Shown: positions 16,917 through 25,684 of the stretch, piece by piece
Position numbering within the stretch: position 1 is the first letter of the stretch
How the letters are laid out: the number at the start of each line of letters is the position of its first letter
Origin: Novosphingobium sp. HII-3
Lineage (GTDB): Bacteria > Pseudomonadota > Alphaproteobacteria > Sphingomonadales > Sphingomonadaceae
Direction of reading: 5' to 3'
NCBI RefSeq assembly: GCF_002916655.1
Contig: NZ_PPSM01000081.1
Span: forward strand, 62,001-126,000
Length of the DNA stretch: 64,000 nt
Notes under the pieces: generated by a model
What the model saw: only the letters and a program-made list of their open reading frames with translations
The model's database searches: none
What the model was told of the DNA's origin: nothing
Made by a program: the position numbers and the translations under genes

Positions 16917-18668
16917 ATGACCTCCCCAAGCCTCAGAGCAATTCCGCTCCTCGCTCTTCCGCTCATCGCGGCCTGCGCCACACCCCAGGCCATTCGCCAG
17001 TCCTCTGCGGCCGGACCTGTCGAAGTGGGCATCATCGCCCTTAACGACTTCCACGGCGCCCTTGAGCCGCCCAAGGCTTCGATCCCGGCGCCGACCGGGG
17101 ACGGCCGCACGGTGTCGGTTCCCGCGGGCGGCGCGGCCTGGCTTGCCTCCGCCGTCGATTCGCTGAAGGCGCGCCACGCGAACAACGTCGTTGTGGCTGC
17201 CGGTGACCTGACCAGCGCATCCCAGCTCGCCTCCTCGCTGCACCTCGACGAGCCGGCGGTCGGCGTGATGAACCGCATCGGACTGGAGTTCAACGCGGTC
17301 GGCAATCACGAGTTCGACCGCGGCCCCAAGGAGCTCCAGCGCCTGCAGAACGGCGGCTGTGAGAAGAATACGCGCCTCGATCCCTGCAAGGTCGAGCAAT
17401 TCGGCGGTGCCCGCTACCGGTATCTTTCCGCCAGCACCTTCCGCGAAGACGGTTCCACCCTGTTCCCGGCGACCGGCATCAAGACCTTTGGCGAAGGCGC
17501 TTCACGGGTGACGGTCGGCTTTGTTGGCCTTTCCCTGAAGTCGGTGCCGACGCTCGTTTCTCCCAACCAGCTGAAGGGCCTGACCTTCGGCGACGAGGCC
17601 GAAGCGATCAACCGCGCCGTTCCGGCCCTGAAGGCGCAAGGGGCGGATGCAGTCGTCGTGCTGATCCACCAGGGCGGCAAGACCTTCGGCCAGGATCCGA
17701 ACGGCTGCACCGACCTCACCGGCGGCATCCGGCCCATCCTCGATGCGCTGAACCCCGGGGTGGACCTCGTCGTCTCGGGCCACACGCACGAGCAGTACGT
17801 CTGCGAGTACCCGGCGAAGGACGGCGCCGCTTCGCCGATCCTGCTGACGAGCGCGGGCGTCTATGGCAAGGTCGTGACCGACATCACCCTCACCATCGAT
17901 CCGGTCGCGAACAAGGTCATCGCCAAGAAGGCGCACAACGTCATCGTCCAGTCGGAAGGTTACAGCAGCGGCCGTGGCGACGCACCCAATACGCCGCTGT
18001 TCCCGCAGTTCCAGCCTCGCGCCGATGTCGCGCAGTACGTGGCGTCCTACGTCCACGCCGCTGCGGACCTGATTGCGCGGCCGGTGGGCAAACTGTCGGA
18101 ACCGGTGGCCAAGGGCGGCACCAGCGGCACCGGCGGCCCGCTCGGCAACCTCGTTGCCGACTCGCAGCTCGCCGGAAGCCGTTCCGCCGGCGCGCAGATC
18201 GCCTTCACAAACCCCTTCGGCCTCCGCGCGCCCATTGATCCCGCGCCTGACGGCTCGGTCAACTTCGGGCAGGTCTACGCGGTTCAGCCCTTCAGCAACG
18301 AACTGGTGACCATGACCCTCACCGGCGCGCAAGTGCGCGAAGTGATCGAGGACGGCCTCGACGACGAGGGCGACAAGCAGGTTCTTGCCGCGTCTGCGGG
18401 CCTGAAGTTCACCTACGACATGCGTCGCCCGTCCGGGCAGCGGGTGGTGTCGCTGACGCTGAATGGCCGGCCGATCGACCCTTCGGCGAAGTACCGTGTC
18501 ACAGCCGTAAACTTCCTTGCCGAAGGGGGCGACGGTTTCGCGACCTTCAGGAAGGGGACGGACGTGGTGCGCGGCATGGTGGACAACGAGGCGTTCCAGG
18601 AATGGCTGGCAGCCGTGCCGGTGCGCCAGGTCCCCCGGGAAGAACGCGCGGTCCGGCTCGACTCGTGA
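16917..18668 (+). CDS. UshA-like 5'-nucleotidase / metallophosphatase lipoprotein
   Basis: 583 residues. The N-terminus has a lipoprotein signal with lipobox LIAAC, so it is probably membrane-anchored in the periplasm or outer membrane. The metallophosphatase domain shows LNDFHG, AGDLTSAS, GNHEFDRG and SGHTHEQY. The C-terminal 5'-nucleotidase domain shows GPLGNLVAD, FTNPFGLR and LAEGGDGFATF. Family members hydrolyse nucleotides or related phosphoesters. A strong hairpin terminator follows directly. Confidence 0.9.
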   Translation: MTSPSLRAIPLLALPLIAACATPQAIRQSSAAGPVEVGIIALNDFHGALEPPKASIPAPTGDGRTVSVPAGGAAWLASAVDSLKARHANNVVVAAGDLTSASQLASSLHLDEPAVGVMNRIGLEFNAVGNHEFDRGPKELQRLQNGGCEKNTRLDPCKVEQFGGARYRYLSASTFREDGSTLFPATGIKTFGEGASRVTVGFVGLSLKSVPTLVSPNQLKGLTFGDEAEAINRAVPALKAQGADAVVVLIHQGGKTFGQDPNGCTDLTGGIRPILDALNPGVDLVVSGHTHEQYVCEYPAKDGAASPILLTSAGVYGKVVTDITLTIDPVANKVIAKKAHNVIVQSEGYSSGRGDAPNTPLFPQFQPRADVAQYVASYVHAAADLIARPVGKLSEPVAKGGTSGTGGPLGNLVADSQLAGSRSAGAQIAFTNPFGLRAPIDPAPDGSVNFGQVYAVQPFSNELVTMTLTGAQVREVIEDGLDDEGDKQVLAASAGLKFTYDMRRPSGQRVVSLTLNGRPIDPSAKYRVTAVNFLAEGGDGFATFRKGTDVVRGMVDNEAFQEWLAAVPVRQVPREERAVRLDS

Positions 18669-18674
18669 GAAAAC

Positions 18675-18700
18675 GGGCGGAGGAGCAAGCTCCGCCCTTT
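18675..18700 (+). terminator. Rho-independent terminator after the nucleotidase gene
   Basis: GGGCGGAG/CTCCGCCC stem with a 7-base loop followed by TTTCGT, starting 7 bases after the stop codon. Confidence 0.7.
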
Positions 18701-18812
18701 CGTAGCCTGCCGGTCGCCCATCCACGCACATTCACTGCCGGGACGATCGAAGGGCGCTTGCACATGGCATCGTCTTGCGCACACTCACCTGCAAAACAGG
18801 GGAGAGAACGCG

Positions 18813-19223
18813 ATGCCATTCACCGGTCCGCTCGAAGACCGTCTCGCCATTCGGGAACTCTACGGCACCTATGCCGATGCAAGCTGGCGCGGCGACCGTG
18901 AACTGTGGCTGAGTACGTTCGCTGCGGACGGACGGTGGAGCAGCCACCTGTTTGACGCGACCGGGCACGATGCCCTTGCCGCGACGTGGGACAGCCTCTG
19001 GAAGGACTGGGCCTCGGTCGCGTTCCTGGGTGAAATCGGAGCGATGGCGATCGACGGCGACATGGCCGCCGCCCGCTCCTACGCCCGGGAGGTGGTACAG
19101 ACCCAAGCGGGCACAGTGTTCAAGCTTTGCGGCCATTACACCGATGCGCTCGCAAGGTTGGGCGGCGAATGGAAGTTCACGCACCGCGCCTACACAATGA
19201 CCATCGGCGAATTCCCGGAATGA
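18813..19223 (+). CDS. SnoaL-like (NTF2-fold) protein
   Basis: 136 residues, with LEDRLAIRELYGTYADASWRGD at the start, as in SnoaL_4-type NTF2-like proteins often found in sphingomonad catabolic regions. The family includes cyclases, isomerases, dehydratases and ring-hydroxylase beta-like folds, so no reaction can be named. The start follows GGGGAGAGAACGCG. Its stop overlaps the start of a paralogous gene (ATGA), indicating tandem duplication and coupling. Confidence 0.8.
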   Translation: MPFTGPLEDRLAIRELYGTYADASWRGDRELWLSTFAADGRWSSHLFDATGHDALAATWDSLWKDWASVAFLGEIGAMAIDGDMAAARSYAREVVQTQAGTVFKLCGHYTDALARLGGEWKFTHRAYTMTIGEFPE

Positions 19224-19611
19224 GCGCTTTTTCCGGTCCGCCGGAGGACCGCGCCGCCATTCGCGAACTGCTCGAGACGTATGCCGATGCCGCCTCGCGC
19301 ATCGACAAGGCGCCGTGGCTGGACTGCTGGGCTCCCGATGCGGAGTGGATCACCAGGTGCGCGGTCATGACGAGCTAGGCCGCACCTGGGACGACCTTTT
19401 CACCGACATGGACGCGATGATCTTCTTCGCCATGCCGGGCGCGATCCAGGTGGCGGGGGATACGGCGACAGCGCGCTGCCATGTGCGCGAAATCGCCCGG
19501 ATCGGGGGCAAGGTGATGAAGTTCGCCGCTCGCTACGACGACGATCTGGTGCGCCATGACGGCCGCTGGCGCTTCGCCCGGCGGACCTACGTGATGAACA
19601 TTGCCGAGTAG
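19220..19611 (+). pseudogene. SnoaL-like paralogue interrupted by a frameshift
   Basis: The first frame reads MSAFSGPPEDRAAIRELLETY to DAEWITRCAVMTS and stops at 19378. The family sequence continues in another frame (VRGHDELGRTWDDLFTDMDAM to FARRTYVMNIAE) to 19611. By alignment with the upstream gene (DGRWSSHLFDATGHDALAATWD) the two halves join near 19350-19360, and one base appears to be missing. Together they would give about 130 residues, like the intact neighbour. It may be a true pseudogene, a sequencing error, or less likely programmed frameshifting; no slippery run is seen. Confidence 0.75.
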
Positions 19612-19817
19612 GGTCGTCAGGCTCCCCTACTTTCAGTTCCGATAGACCGGCCATGCTGCTGCTTGAAACAGCGCCGTTTCGGTGATCCTTACTCTTTGCA
19701 AAAGTGGCCTTGCTGGCGGAACGGCCGGCTTTCTCTCGAATTTGGATGAGGTGAAGCGAGACGCGGCAGCGATGCTGCGAATAACTCCCTAGGGACATAT
19801 CCATTGGGAGACGGGCC

Positions 19818-20420
19818 GTGGAACTTATTTCCAATCTCATCCTCGTCGACGCAGACATGCGCCGACGGGCCACTATCAGTCACGTACTTTCCGGCGGCGG
19901 CATCCACGTGGAACCTTTCGAGACGATCGAGGAGCTGACAGCCGCCTGGCCCCGTGCCGGCGTGGTGATGGTCCACGATCACGCCGGCGCGATCGACACG
20001 CTGGTCGCCAGCATGGCCAGCCAGGGAGACTGGTTCCCGATCATCGCCTTCAGCGAGGAACCCGATGCGCAACGTATCGTCCGGGCCATTCTTGATGGCG
20101 CGATCGACTACATCGCCTGGCCCATCTCCCCCGAAGATTTGGCGACCAGTCTTGGCACGGCCATCGCACGCGCGGAAAGCCTCGGCAACGCCAAGCTGCG
20201 CGAAGTGATGGCCCGCGCCCGCGTGGAACGGCTCACCCGGCGCGAGCGGGAAGTGCTGGGCGGCGTTGCAAGCGGTCTGTCCAACCGCCTGATCGGCGAA
20301 AAACTGGCTATCAGCCCCCGCACCGTGGAAATCCACCGTGCGAACATGCTTACCAAGCTCGGCGCAAATCACACCTCCGATGCGATCCGCATCGCCATCG
20401 AGGCCGCGCTGGTAAACTGA
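19818..20420 (+). CDS. FixJ/NarL-type response regulator with atypical receiver
   Basis: 200 residues, GTG start behind TTGGGAGACGGGCC. The C-terminal part (about 137-195) is a clear LuxR-type helix-turn-helix (LTRREREVLGGVASGLSNRLIGEKLAISPRTVEIHRANML). The N-terminal part has a receiver-like pattern (LILVDAD, VVMVHDHAG with Asp54, IIAFSE), but the conserved Lys before Pro is Trp (AWPIS near 100-103), and the usual Pro after the phospho-site is absent. Phosphorylation may be weak or replaced by another input. No histidine kinase gene is adjacent. Confidence 0.85.
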   Translation: MELISNLILVDADMRRRATISHVLSGGGIHVEPFETIEELTAAWPRAGVVMVHDHAGAIDTLVASMASQGDWFPIIAFSEEPDAQRIVRAILDGAIDYIAWPISPEDLATSLGTAIARAESLGNAKLREVMARARVERLTRREREVLGGVASGLSNRLIGEKLAISPRTVEIHRANMLTKLGANHTSDAIRIAIEAALVN

Positions 20421-20442
20421 CCCGCGCCCCCGCCATGCGTCG

Positions 20443-20901
20443 TCAGTGCAGCCGCATGGAAAGCGGAATGGCCGGCATCTCAGGGGTTTCCGGCTCCACG
20501 TCACCGCGTTCCAGATGCGCGACCACGCCCGAGACATGCCCGGCAAGCACCGCAAGCGCCAGCGTCGGGCCGTCGGTGATCGCTTCCTCGGGTGCGCCCG
20601 CAGGCACCACCGTCGCCAGGCAGACGGCATTGCTGCCGCGCGAGAGCATGAGGGCTGCGTCCGGCCCTACGATTTCGAGCACGGCGTTCAGCGTAGCGCC
20701 ACATTCCAGCATGGCTTCGATACGCGGATAGTCGAGCCCGGAAGCGCCATCCGATCCGCCGCCCGGCAGAAGGATCAATGCCTCCCGGACACGATCGGCC
20801 TCTTCACAAGCGGTACTGCCCGCAACGTCATGCAGGAAGTCCCGCAGCCGCGCCGCATGGGCGCGGCTGCCGCCCATCTTCTCCAGGATTGTCGTCATCA
20901 T
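20443..20901 (-). CDS. hypothetical protein
   Basis: The first of two ATG codons at 20901 gives 152 residues (MMTTILEKMGGSRAHAARLRDFL). I do not recognise the family. The sequence is soluble, predicted mixed alpha/beta, with ALILLPGGGSDGASGLDYPRIEAMLECGATLNAVLEIVGPDAA in the middle and a neutral tail. It is convergent with the response regulator gene, with a 22-base gap. A perfect inverted repeat lies about 100 bases upstream of its start and may control it. The length and codon use suggest a real gene. Confidence 0.55.
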   Translation of the reverse strand: MMTTILEKMGGSRAHAARLRDFLHDVAGSTACEEADRVREALILLPGGGSDGASGLDYPRIEAMLECGATLNAVLEIVGPDAALMLSRGSNAVCLATVVPAGAPEEAITDGPTLALAVLAGHVSGVVAHLERGDVEPETPEMPAIPLSMRLH

Positions 20902-20998
20902 TGTATCGTCTTTCGCGTTCCGAAGGGCGCGTCTTTGTCCCCCAAAAGAGGTGCGCGGTGCTACGACCAACTCTAGGGGTTAGCCGCCATCCTTGTCG

Positions 20999-21017
20999 CA
21001 TTACAACTTGTGTAATG
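20999..21017. promoter_or_regulatory. inverted repeat CATTACA-N5-TGTAATG, operator-like
   Basis: A perfect 7-bp inverted repeat with a 5-base spacer, AT-rich against a GC-rich background. It lies about 100 bases upstream of the hypothetical gene transcribed leftwards from 20901. The form is typical of a dimeric regulator's binding site; the regulator is unknown. Confidence 0.4.
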
Positions 21018-21186
21018 AAGGTGGAATACCAGTACGCGAAACCGGACCGCCCAGCGCCGGGGCCACCATCCTAAGCCGAAGCGGCCTAACCAAAAACCGA
21101 GAACCATTCCGGATTTCTAGGAGCGGCGAAAACCTGTGCGCCGATCCACCAGATCCGCCGCTTTCCCCCATTCGGGCGAATCGCTT

Positions 21187-21903
21187 CTAGCGTGAAGCGA
21201 TATGATCCAGCTTGTCCGCCACCCAGTCCGGTTCGGTCAACATGAGGTCGTGACCGGTGTCGATGTCCCAAACCCGTCCCTGCGCGCGCGTGCGAAGCTG
21301 CTCCATCGCTCGCCCCGGAATCGTCGAGGTGCAGATGAGGTGCGATTCAGGCGTCGCCCTCATCGCCGCTTCGTTCCTCAAGGTGAGCTTCTGTTCAAAG
21401 CATTTCCACGGGTGCGCTGTCAGCCGCGCATCCGTCCAGGCGCCGAGTTCCGGATCCGTCACGCCGAAGAAAGCCGCCATTCCCGCATGAGGCGCCATGA
21501 CGAGGGGCACGCCGTCCACCTCATGAAGCCCCCGACGCGCGCCTTCGATGGCATCGTGAGCATGATCGTGGAGCGATTCTCCGTCCGTCGGATAAGCGGC
21601 ATCGAGATAGACGCGATGACCAATGCGCTCGGGCACGCGGTCGGCCACACCGGTGATGACCATTCCGCCATAGCTGTGGCCGACGAGGATCACCCGGGTA
21701 AGATCCTCGAACGCGATGAGCTGCACGATATCCCTGATGTGCGTGTCGAGGTCTATGTCCGCGCTCATCACATGGGCCCGGTCGCCAAGCCCGGTAAGCG
21801 AAGGGGCATGGACCTCGTGGCCCATGCGGCGCAGCCTCTGCGCCACGAACTTGTAGCACCAGCCGCCATGGCCGCCGCCATGAACCAGCACGAATATCGC
21901 CAT
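21187..21903 (-). CDS. alpha/beta hydrolase
   Basis: 238 residues, close to the HNL/salicylate-esterase (MenH-like) type: oxyanion motif LVHGGGHGGWCY at 7-18, nucleophile Ser77 in VGHSYGGM and a C-terminal DTGHDLML with the catalytic His. There is no signal peptide. Such enzymes cleave esters or lactones; the substrate is unknown. It is followed upstream, with an 81-base gap, by the aminotransferase gene on the same strand. Confidence 0.85.
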   Translation of the reverse strand: MAIFVLVHGGGHGGWCYKFVAQRLRRMGHEVHAPSLTGLGDRAHVMSADIDLDTHIRDIVQLIAFEDLTRVILVGHSYGGMVITGVADRVPERIGHRVYLDAAYPTDGESLHDHAHDAIEGARRGLHEVDGVPLVMAPHAGMAAFFGVTDPELGAWTDARLTAHPWKCFEQKLTLRNEAAMRATPESHLICTSTIPGRAMEQLRTRAQGRVWDIDTGHDLMLTEPDWVADKLDHIASR

Positions 21904-21984
21904 CCGACCCTCCCCGTTCCTCAGGGTGCGAGCATTCCTCCGAGATAAGTGCGTGTCAACGCATCTGCCCGGGCGCGAGAGGGA

Positions 21985-23133
21985 TCAGGCAGGCGACGCC
22001 ATCTCCCCCTGCGCCGCGAACCACGGCACCATGCGTTCGATGGCGTCCTCGATCTCCGGCGTGGAAACGGCGAAGCTGAAGCGGATGAAGCGGTTGCCCT
22101 CCACCGGATCGAAATCGATACCGGGCGCCGTCGCCACCCCGGTATCCGCAAGAAGCCGGCGGCAGAACGCGAGGCTGTCCTTGGTGAGATGGCCGATGTC
22201 GGCCCAGATGTAGAAGGCCCCGTCAGGCGGGGCGATCTTCTGGAGGCCCAGCCGCGGCAGGGCGGAAAGCAGCAGTTCGCGGTTGCGCGCGTAGCTGGCG
22301 TGATGCCCTTCCAGTTCCTCCACGCAGTCGAAGGCGACCAGCCCCGCATGCTGGGACAGTACGGGAGGCGTGAGGAAAAGGTTGGCGATCCGCGCGCGCG
22401 CAGCCTCGATCAGGTGGGGCGGAACGACCAGCCAGCCCAGCCGCCACCCCGCCATGGAGAACCATTTCGAGAAGCTGTTCACCACCAGCGCGTCCGGCAT
22501 GTGCTGCAGCATGGAGTCCGCTTCCACGTCATAGGTGAGGCCGTGGTAAATCTCGTCCGAGATGACGGCGATGCCCTTGCGCCTGCACACCTCTGCGATC
22601 GCCGCCAGTTCCTCGCGCGCGATGACGGTACCGGTCGGGTTCGCCGGGCTGGCGAGGATCAGCCCCTCCGGCGCCGGATCAAGCGCGTCGAGCGCCGCTG
22701 CCGTCACTTGGTAACGCTCCGCCGGACCGCAGGGCAGCTCCACCGGCTCAATATAGAGGGTGCGCATCGCATTGCGGTATGCCACGTATCCGGGCCGTGC
22801 CACGGCGACCTGTGACCCCGGCCGGAAGAGGCACGAAAGGGCCAGCACGAAAGCAGGTGAGGCGCCGCAGGTCAGGAACACCTGCTCAGGCGAAACCGCG
22901 GCGCCGTAAGCCTCGCGGTAGTGCCGCACGATCCGGTCGCATAGGGCGGGGCTCTCCCAGTAGCCGCCAGCCTCGCTATCGAGCACCGCGTGAGCCGCTG
23001 CGATGGCCGCCGCCGGTGCGCCGGTGGATGGCTGGCCGTATTCCATGTGAATCACGTCGCGTCCCTGGGCGGCGAGTTCGTAGGCGAGGCGGCCGATGGT
23101 GGTGGCGTGAAAGGGTTCGACATGCGCGATCAT
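21985..23133 (-). CDS. class I/II aminotransferase
   Basis: 382 residues, fold type I PLP aminotransferase of the AspC/Iota-gamma family. The PLP Lys is in NSFSKWFSMAGWRLGW, the Asp that holds the pyridine N in VISDEIYHGL, and ASPANPTG and RFSFAVS are also present. It transfers amino groups between amino acids and 2-oxo acids; the substrate is not predictable. It is divergent from the aldo/keto reductase gene. Confidence 0.88.
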   Translation of the reverse strand: MIAHVEPFHATTIGRLAYELAAQGRDVIHMEYGQPSTGAPAAAIAAAHAVLDSEAGGYWESPALCDRIVRHYREAYGAAVSPEQVFLTCGASPAFVLALSCLFRPGSQVAVARPGYVAYRNAMRTLYIEPVELPCGPAERYQVTAAALDALDPAPEGLILASPANPTGTVIAREELAAIAEVCRRKGIAVISDEIYHGLTYDVEADSMLQHMPDALVVNSFSKWFSMAGWRLGWLVVPPHLIEAARARIANLFLTPPVLSQHAGLVAFDCVEELEGHHASYARNRELLLSALPRLGLQKIAPPDGAFYIWADIGHLTKDSLAFCRRLLADTGVATAPGIDFDPVEGNRFIRFSFAVSTPEIEDAIERMVPWFAAQGEMASPA

Positions 23134-23265
23134 GTTCGCCTGCTACGCCCAGCGCGCAGGCGACGCAATGCGACGGAAGGGTCGCTTGATCCAGACGGCA
23201 GCGCGGCATCTCCCCATGGCCAGCGGCGCGGCAGGCCCGCAAGAAGGATTGGAGGAGAACACGAC

Positions 23266-24342
23266 ATGGCGACAAGCCTGGATCACTACCGCCTGCTCGG
23301 CCGTTCGGGCTTGAGGGTTTCCCCCCTCGCCCTTGGAACGATGACGTTCGGCGCCGATGGCGGCTGGGGCAGCACCGAGGATGAGGCTCGGGCCATGGTC
23401 GACCGCTTCATCGACGGCGGCGGCAACTTCATCGACACCGCCAATTTCTACGGCCGGATGGGGCGCTCGGAGGAATGGCTCGGACGCATCGTCCAGGGTC
23501 GGCGGCACCCGCTGGTGATCTCGACCAAGTATTCCCTGACCACACGCCCCGGCGATCCCAACGCAGCGGGAAACCAGCGCAAGACGATGGTGCGGGCCGT
23601 GGAGGACTCCCTCCGGCGTATGCAGACCGATTACATCGACTTGCTCTATCTCCACATGTGGGACTTCCGCACGCCCGTCGACGAGATCCTGCGCGCTTTC
23701 GATGACCTCGTGCGCAGCGGCAAGGTTCTTTACATCGGGCTTTCGGACGTTCCGGCGTGGCAGGCCAGCCGCATGCAGGCGATCGCCGAACTGCGGGGTT
23801 GGACGCCGTTTTGCGCCTTGCAGATCCAGTATAGCCTGATCGAGCGCACGGTGGAGCGCGAACTCATCCCGATGGCTGTCGAGATGGGCATGGGCCTTTC
23901 ACCATGGGCACCGCTCGGCCAGGGCATTCTCACCGGAAAGTATACCCGGGCCGACCTGGCTGAGGGCGAAAGCCTTGAGGCTGGCGGTTCGCGCAAGGCG
24001 ATCAACGCGCTCACCGGCAAGCTTTCCGCGCGCAACCTTGATGTTGCGGACGCCGTGGTGGAAATCGCCGGGGAACTCGGATGCACCGCAGCGCAAGTGG
24101 CGCTCGCCTGGACGCTGGCGAACCCGGCGACGTGCTCGCCGGTCGTCGGTGCCCGCACGCTGTTACAGCTTGACGACAATCTGGGCGCGCTCTCCCTGAC
24201 GCTGGACGACAGCCATCTTGCACGGCTGGACGCGGTGAGTGCCGTGCCCAAGGTGTTTCCCATGGATGTGCTCACCGGCCCCGCCGAAGGAATGATGTTC
24301 GGCGGGGTCAGCGTGGAGCGCCGAGGGGCGCGTCAGGGATAG
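23266..24342 (+). CDS. aldo/keto reductase
   Basis: The ATG at 23266 behind GGAGGAGAAC gives 358 residues. AKR tetrad residues are visible in FIDTANFYGRMGRSEE (Asp, Tyr), ISTKYS (Lys) and LLYLHMWD (His). The layout is that of the large AKR group with GSPWAP-like LSPWAPLGQGILTGKY and CSPVVGARTLLQL. It is a cytoplasmic NADPH-dependent carbonyl reductase of unknown substrate. Its last 10 bases overlap the end of the convergent SnoaL gene. Confidence 0.9.
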   Translation: MATSLDHYRLLGRSGLRVSPLALGTMTFGADGGWGSTEDEARAMVDRFIDGGGNFIDTANFYGRMGRSEEWLGRIVQGRRHPLVISTKYSLTTRPGDPNAAGNQRKTMVRAVEDSLRRMQTDYIDLLYLHMWDFRTPVDEILRAFDDLVRSGKVLYIGLSDVPAWQASRMQAIAELRGWTPFCALQIQYSLIERTVERELIPMAVEMGMGLSPWAPLGQGILTGKYTRADLAEGESLEAGGSRKAINALTGKLSARNLDVADAVVEIAGELGCTAAQVALAWTLANPATCSPVVGARTLLQLDDNLGALSLTLDDSHLARLDAVSAVPKVFPMDVLTGPAEGMMFGGVSVERRGARQG

Positions 24343-24755
24343 ACGGTGTAGATCCGGGACGAAAACACCCAACGCCCCTCCTGACGAACGAAGCTGTCCA
24401 GGTATTCGCCCGTCACGGTGCGGTCGGTCCCCGGTATCGCGGCGGACATCATGGCGTTGGCGGTGGCGGTATCGCCGTCCACCTCGATCATGAGGTTATG
24501 GATCAACGGCACGGGATGAGGCTTCCCCCTGCCTTCCATCAGGAAGGCGGCAAGCGCGTCCGGTGTCTCGAAGCGCTGCCGCACCGCGAAGTCGCTCCGA
24601 TCTGGCCAGCCTGAGCGCACCTCGAAGGTGCCGTCAGGGGCGAACAACGCGGGGATATCCTCATGCGCCTCGCGCCGGATGGCACGGGCATAGTCGTGAA
24701 CAAGGTCCGCCACGGCCAGCTGCGCCTCGATCCGGGCAAGCCGTTCCTCATCCAT
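24333..24755 (-). CDS. SnoaL-like (NTF2-fold) protein
   Basis: 140 residues from the ATG at 24755 (MDEERLARIEAQLAVADLVHDYARAIRREAHEDIPALF), a SnoaL_4-type NTF2-like protein and the third in the window. The start overlaps the end of the SDR gene by 8 bases, so the pair is coupled. It may be an isomerase or dehydratase acting with that SDR, but no catalytic residues can be assigned with confidence. Confidence 0.82.
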   Translation of the reverse strand: MDEERLARIEAQLAVADLVHDYARAIRREAHEDIPALFAPDGTFEVRSGWPDRSDFAVRQRFETPDALAAFLMEGRGKPHPVPLIHNLMIEVDGDTATANAMMSAAIPGTDRTVTGEYLDSFVRQEGRWVFSSRIYTVYP

Positions 24756-25551
24756 GCGGCGGCGTCGCCTGGCTGTCCCGATGCTCGCAGGCGGCGCGGA
24801 TGGCGGCGAAGCGCGGCTCGACGCTGCTCCAGACCCGCGGGTGCGTGACGATGCAGGGCTCGTCGTTCTCAATTCCTTCCACCACCATCAGCCCCACGTC
24901 CTCCACCGTGATCCGGGAAGGCGGCATCCGACCGGCCGCGTCGCGGATCTCGCCTCCCACCTTGCGGGTGCTCTCGGCAAGGTTCGTCGCGATGTAGCCG
25001 GGGCACAGCAACGAAACGCCCACGCCATGCGGCGCCAGTTCCTGTCGCAGCGCCTCTGTCAGCGCTGTGACGCCGAACTTGGCCACGGCGTAAGCGCCCA
25101 CTCCCGGTACACTTGCGACCAGTCCCGCCTGGGATGAGGTGTTGACGACATGCCCCTTGCCGCGTGCGCGCATATCGGCGGCGAAGGTGAACACGCCGTT
25201 GGCAACACCAGTGAGGTTGATCGCGACGATACGGTCGAAGCTTGCCGGATCCATGTCCGCGAATTCGCGACCGTTCGGCGCGATGCCGGCGTTGTTGACG
25301 AGAAGGTCGACGGGGCCGAACGCTGCTTCGGCTTCGGTTTTCGCGCGCGCCCAACCCTCTCGATCGCGCGTGTCAAGAACGGCGCCGCGCACGGCCGGGC
25401 CGCGTTCCGCGACGACGGAGCGGAGGCTGTCCTCATCGATGTCCGCGATGGTAACGCGCACGCCGCGCCCGACCATCGCATCGACGATACCTAGACCGAT
25501 CCCGCTGGCACCACCTGTGACGAACGCATGCCGTGCCGTACTCAAATCCAT
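24748..25551 (-). CDS. short-chain dehydrogenase/reductase
   Basis: 267 residues from the ATG at 25551 (MDLSTARHAFVTGGASGIG). The classical SDR features are TGGASGIG, NNAG, and the catalytic Ser and YAVAK. Asp in IADIDED after beta-2 favours NAD(H). It is coupled to the downstream SnoaL gene. It is divergent from the first sulfotransferase gene, with 133 bases between the starts. Confidence 0.9.
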   Translation of the reverse strand: MDLSTARHAFVTGGASGIGLGIVDAMVGRGVRVTIADIDEDSLRSVVAERGPAVRGAVLDTRDREGWARAKTEAEAAFGPVDLLVNNAGIAPNGREFADMDPASFDRIVAINLTGVANGVFTFAADMRARGKGHVVNTSSQAGLVASVPGVGAYAVAKFGVTALTEALRQELAPHGVGVSLLCPGYIATNLAESTRKVGGEIRDAAGRMPPSRITVEDVGLMVVEGIENDEPCIVTHPRVWSSVEPRFAAIRAACEHRDSQATPPHG

Positions 25552-25684
25552 GGCTTTTGACCTCTCCACCCGGCACCCTGCCGCTTCCTCCTGCAGAGTG
25601 TCGAAGTAATCACTATCTTGCAATCGCCAGAGCCTCTGCGCATCACCGCAGGGACGATAAGACAACGGGATGGAGGATACAGGG

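Noticed and set aside
22990..23265. Upstream extension of the aldo/keto reductase frame
   Set aside because: The extension is antisense to the aminotransferase start region; the ATG at 23266 has a strong GGAGGAGAAC and begins the family sequence.
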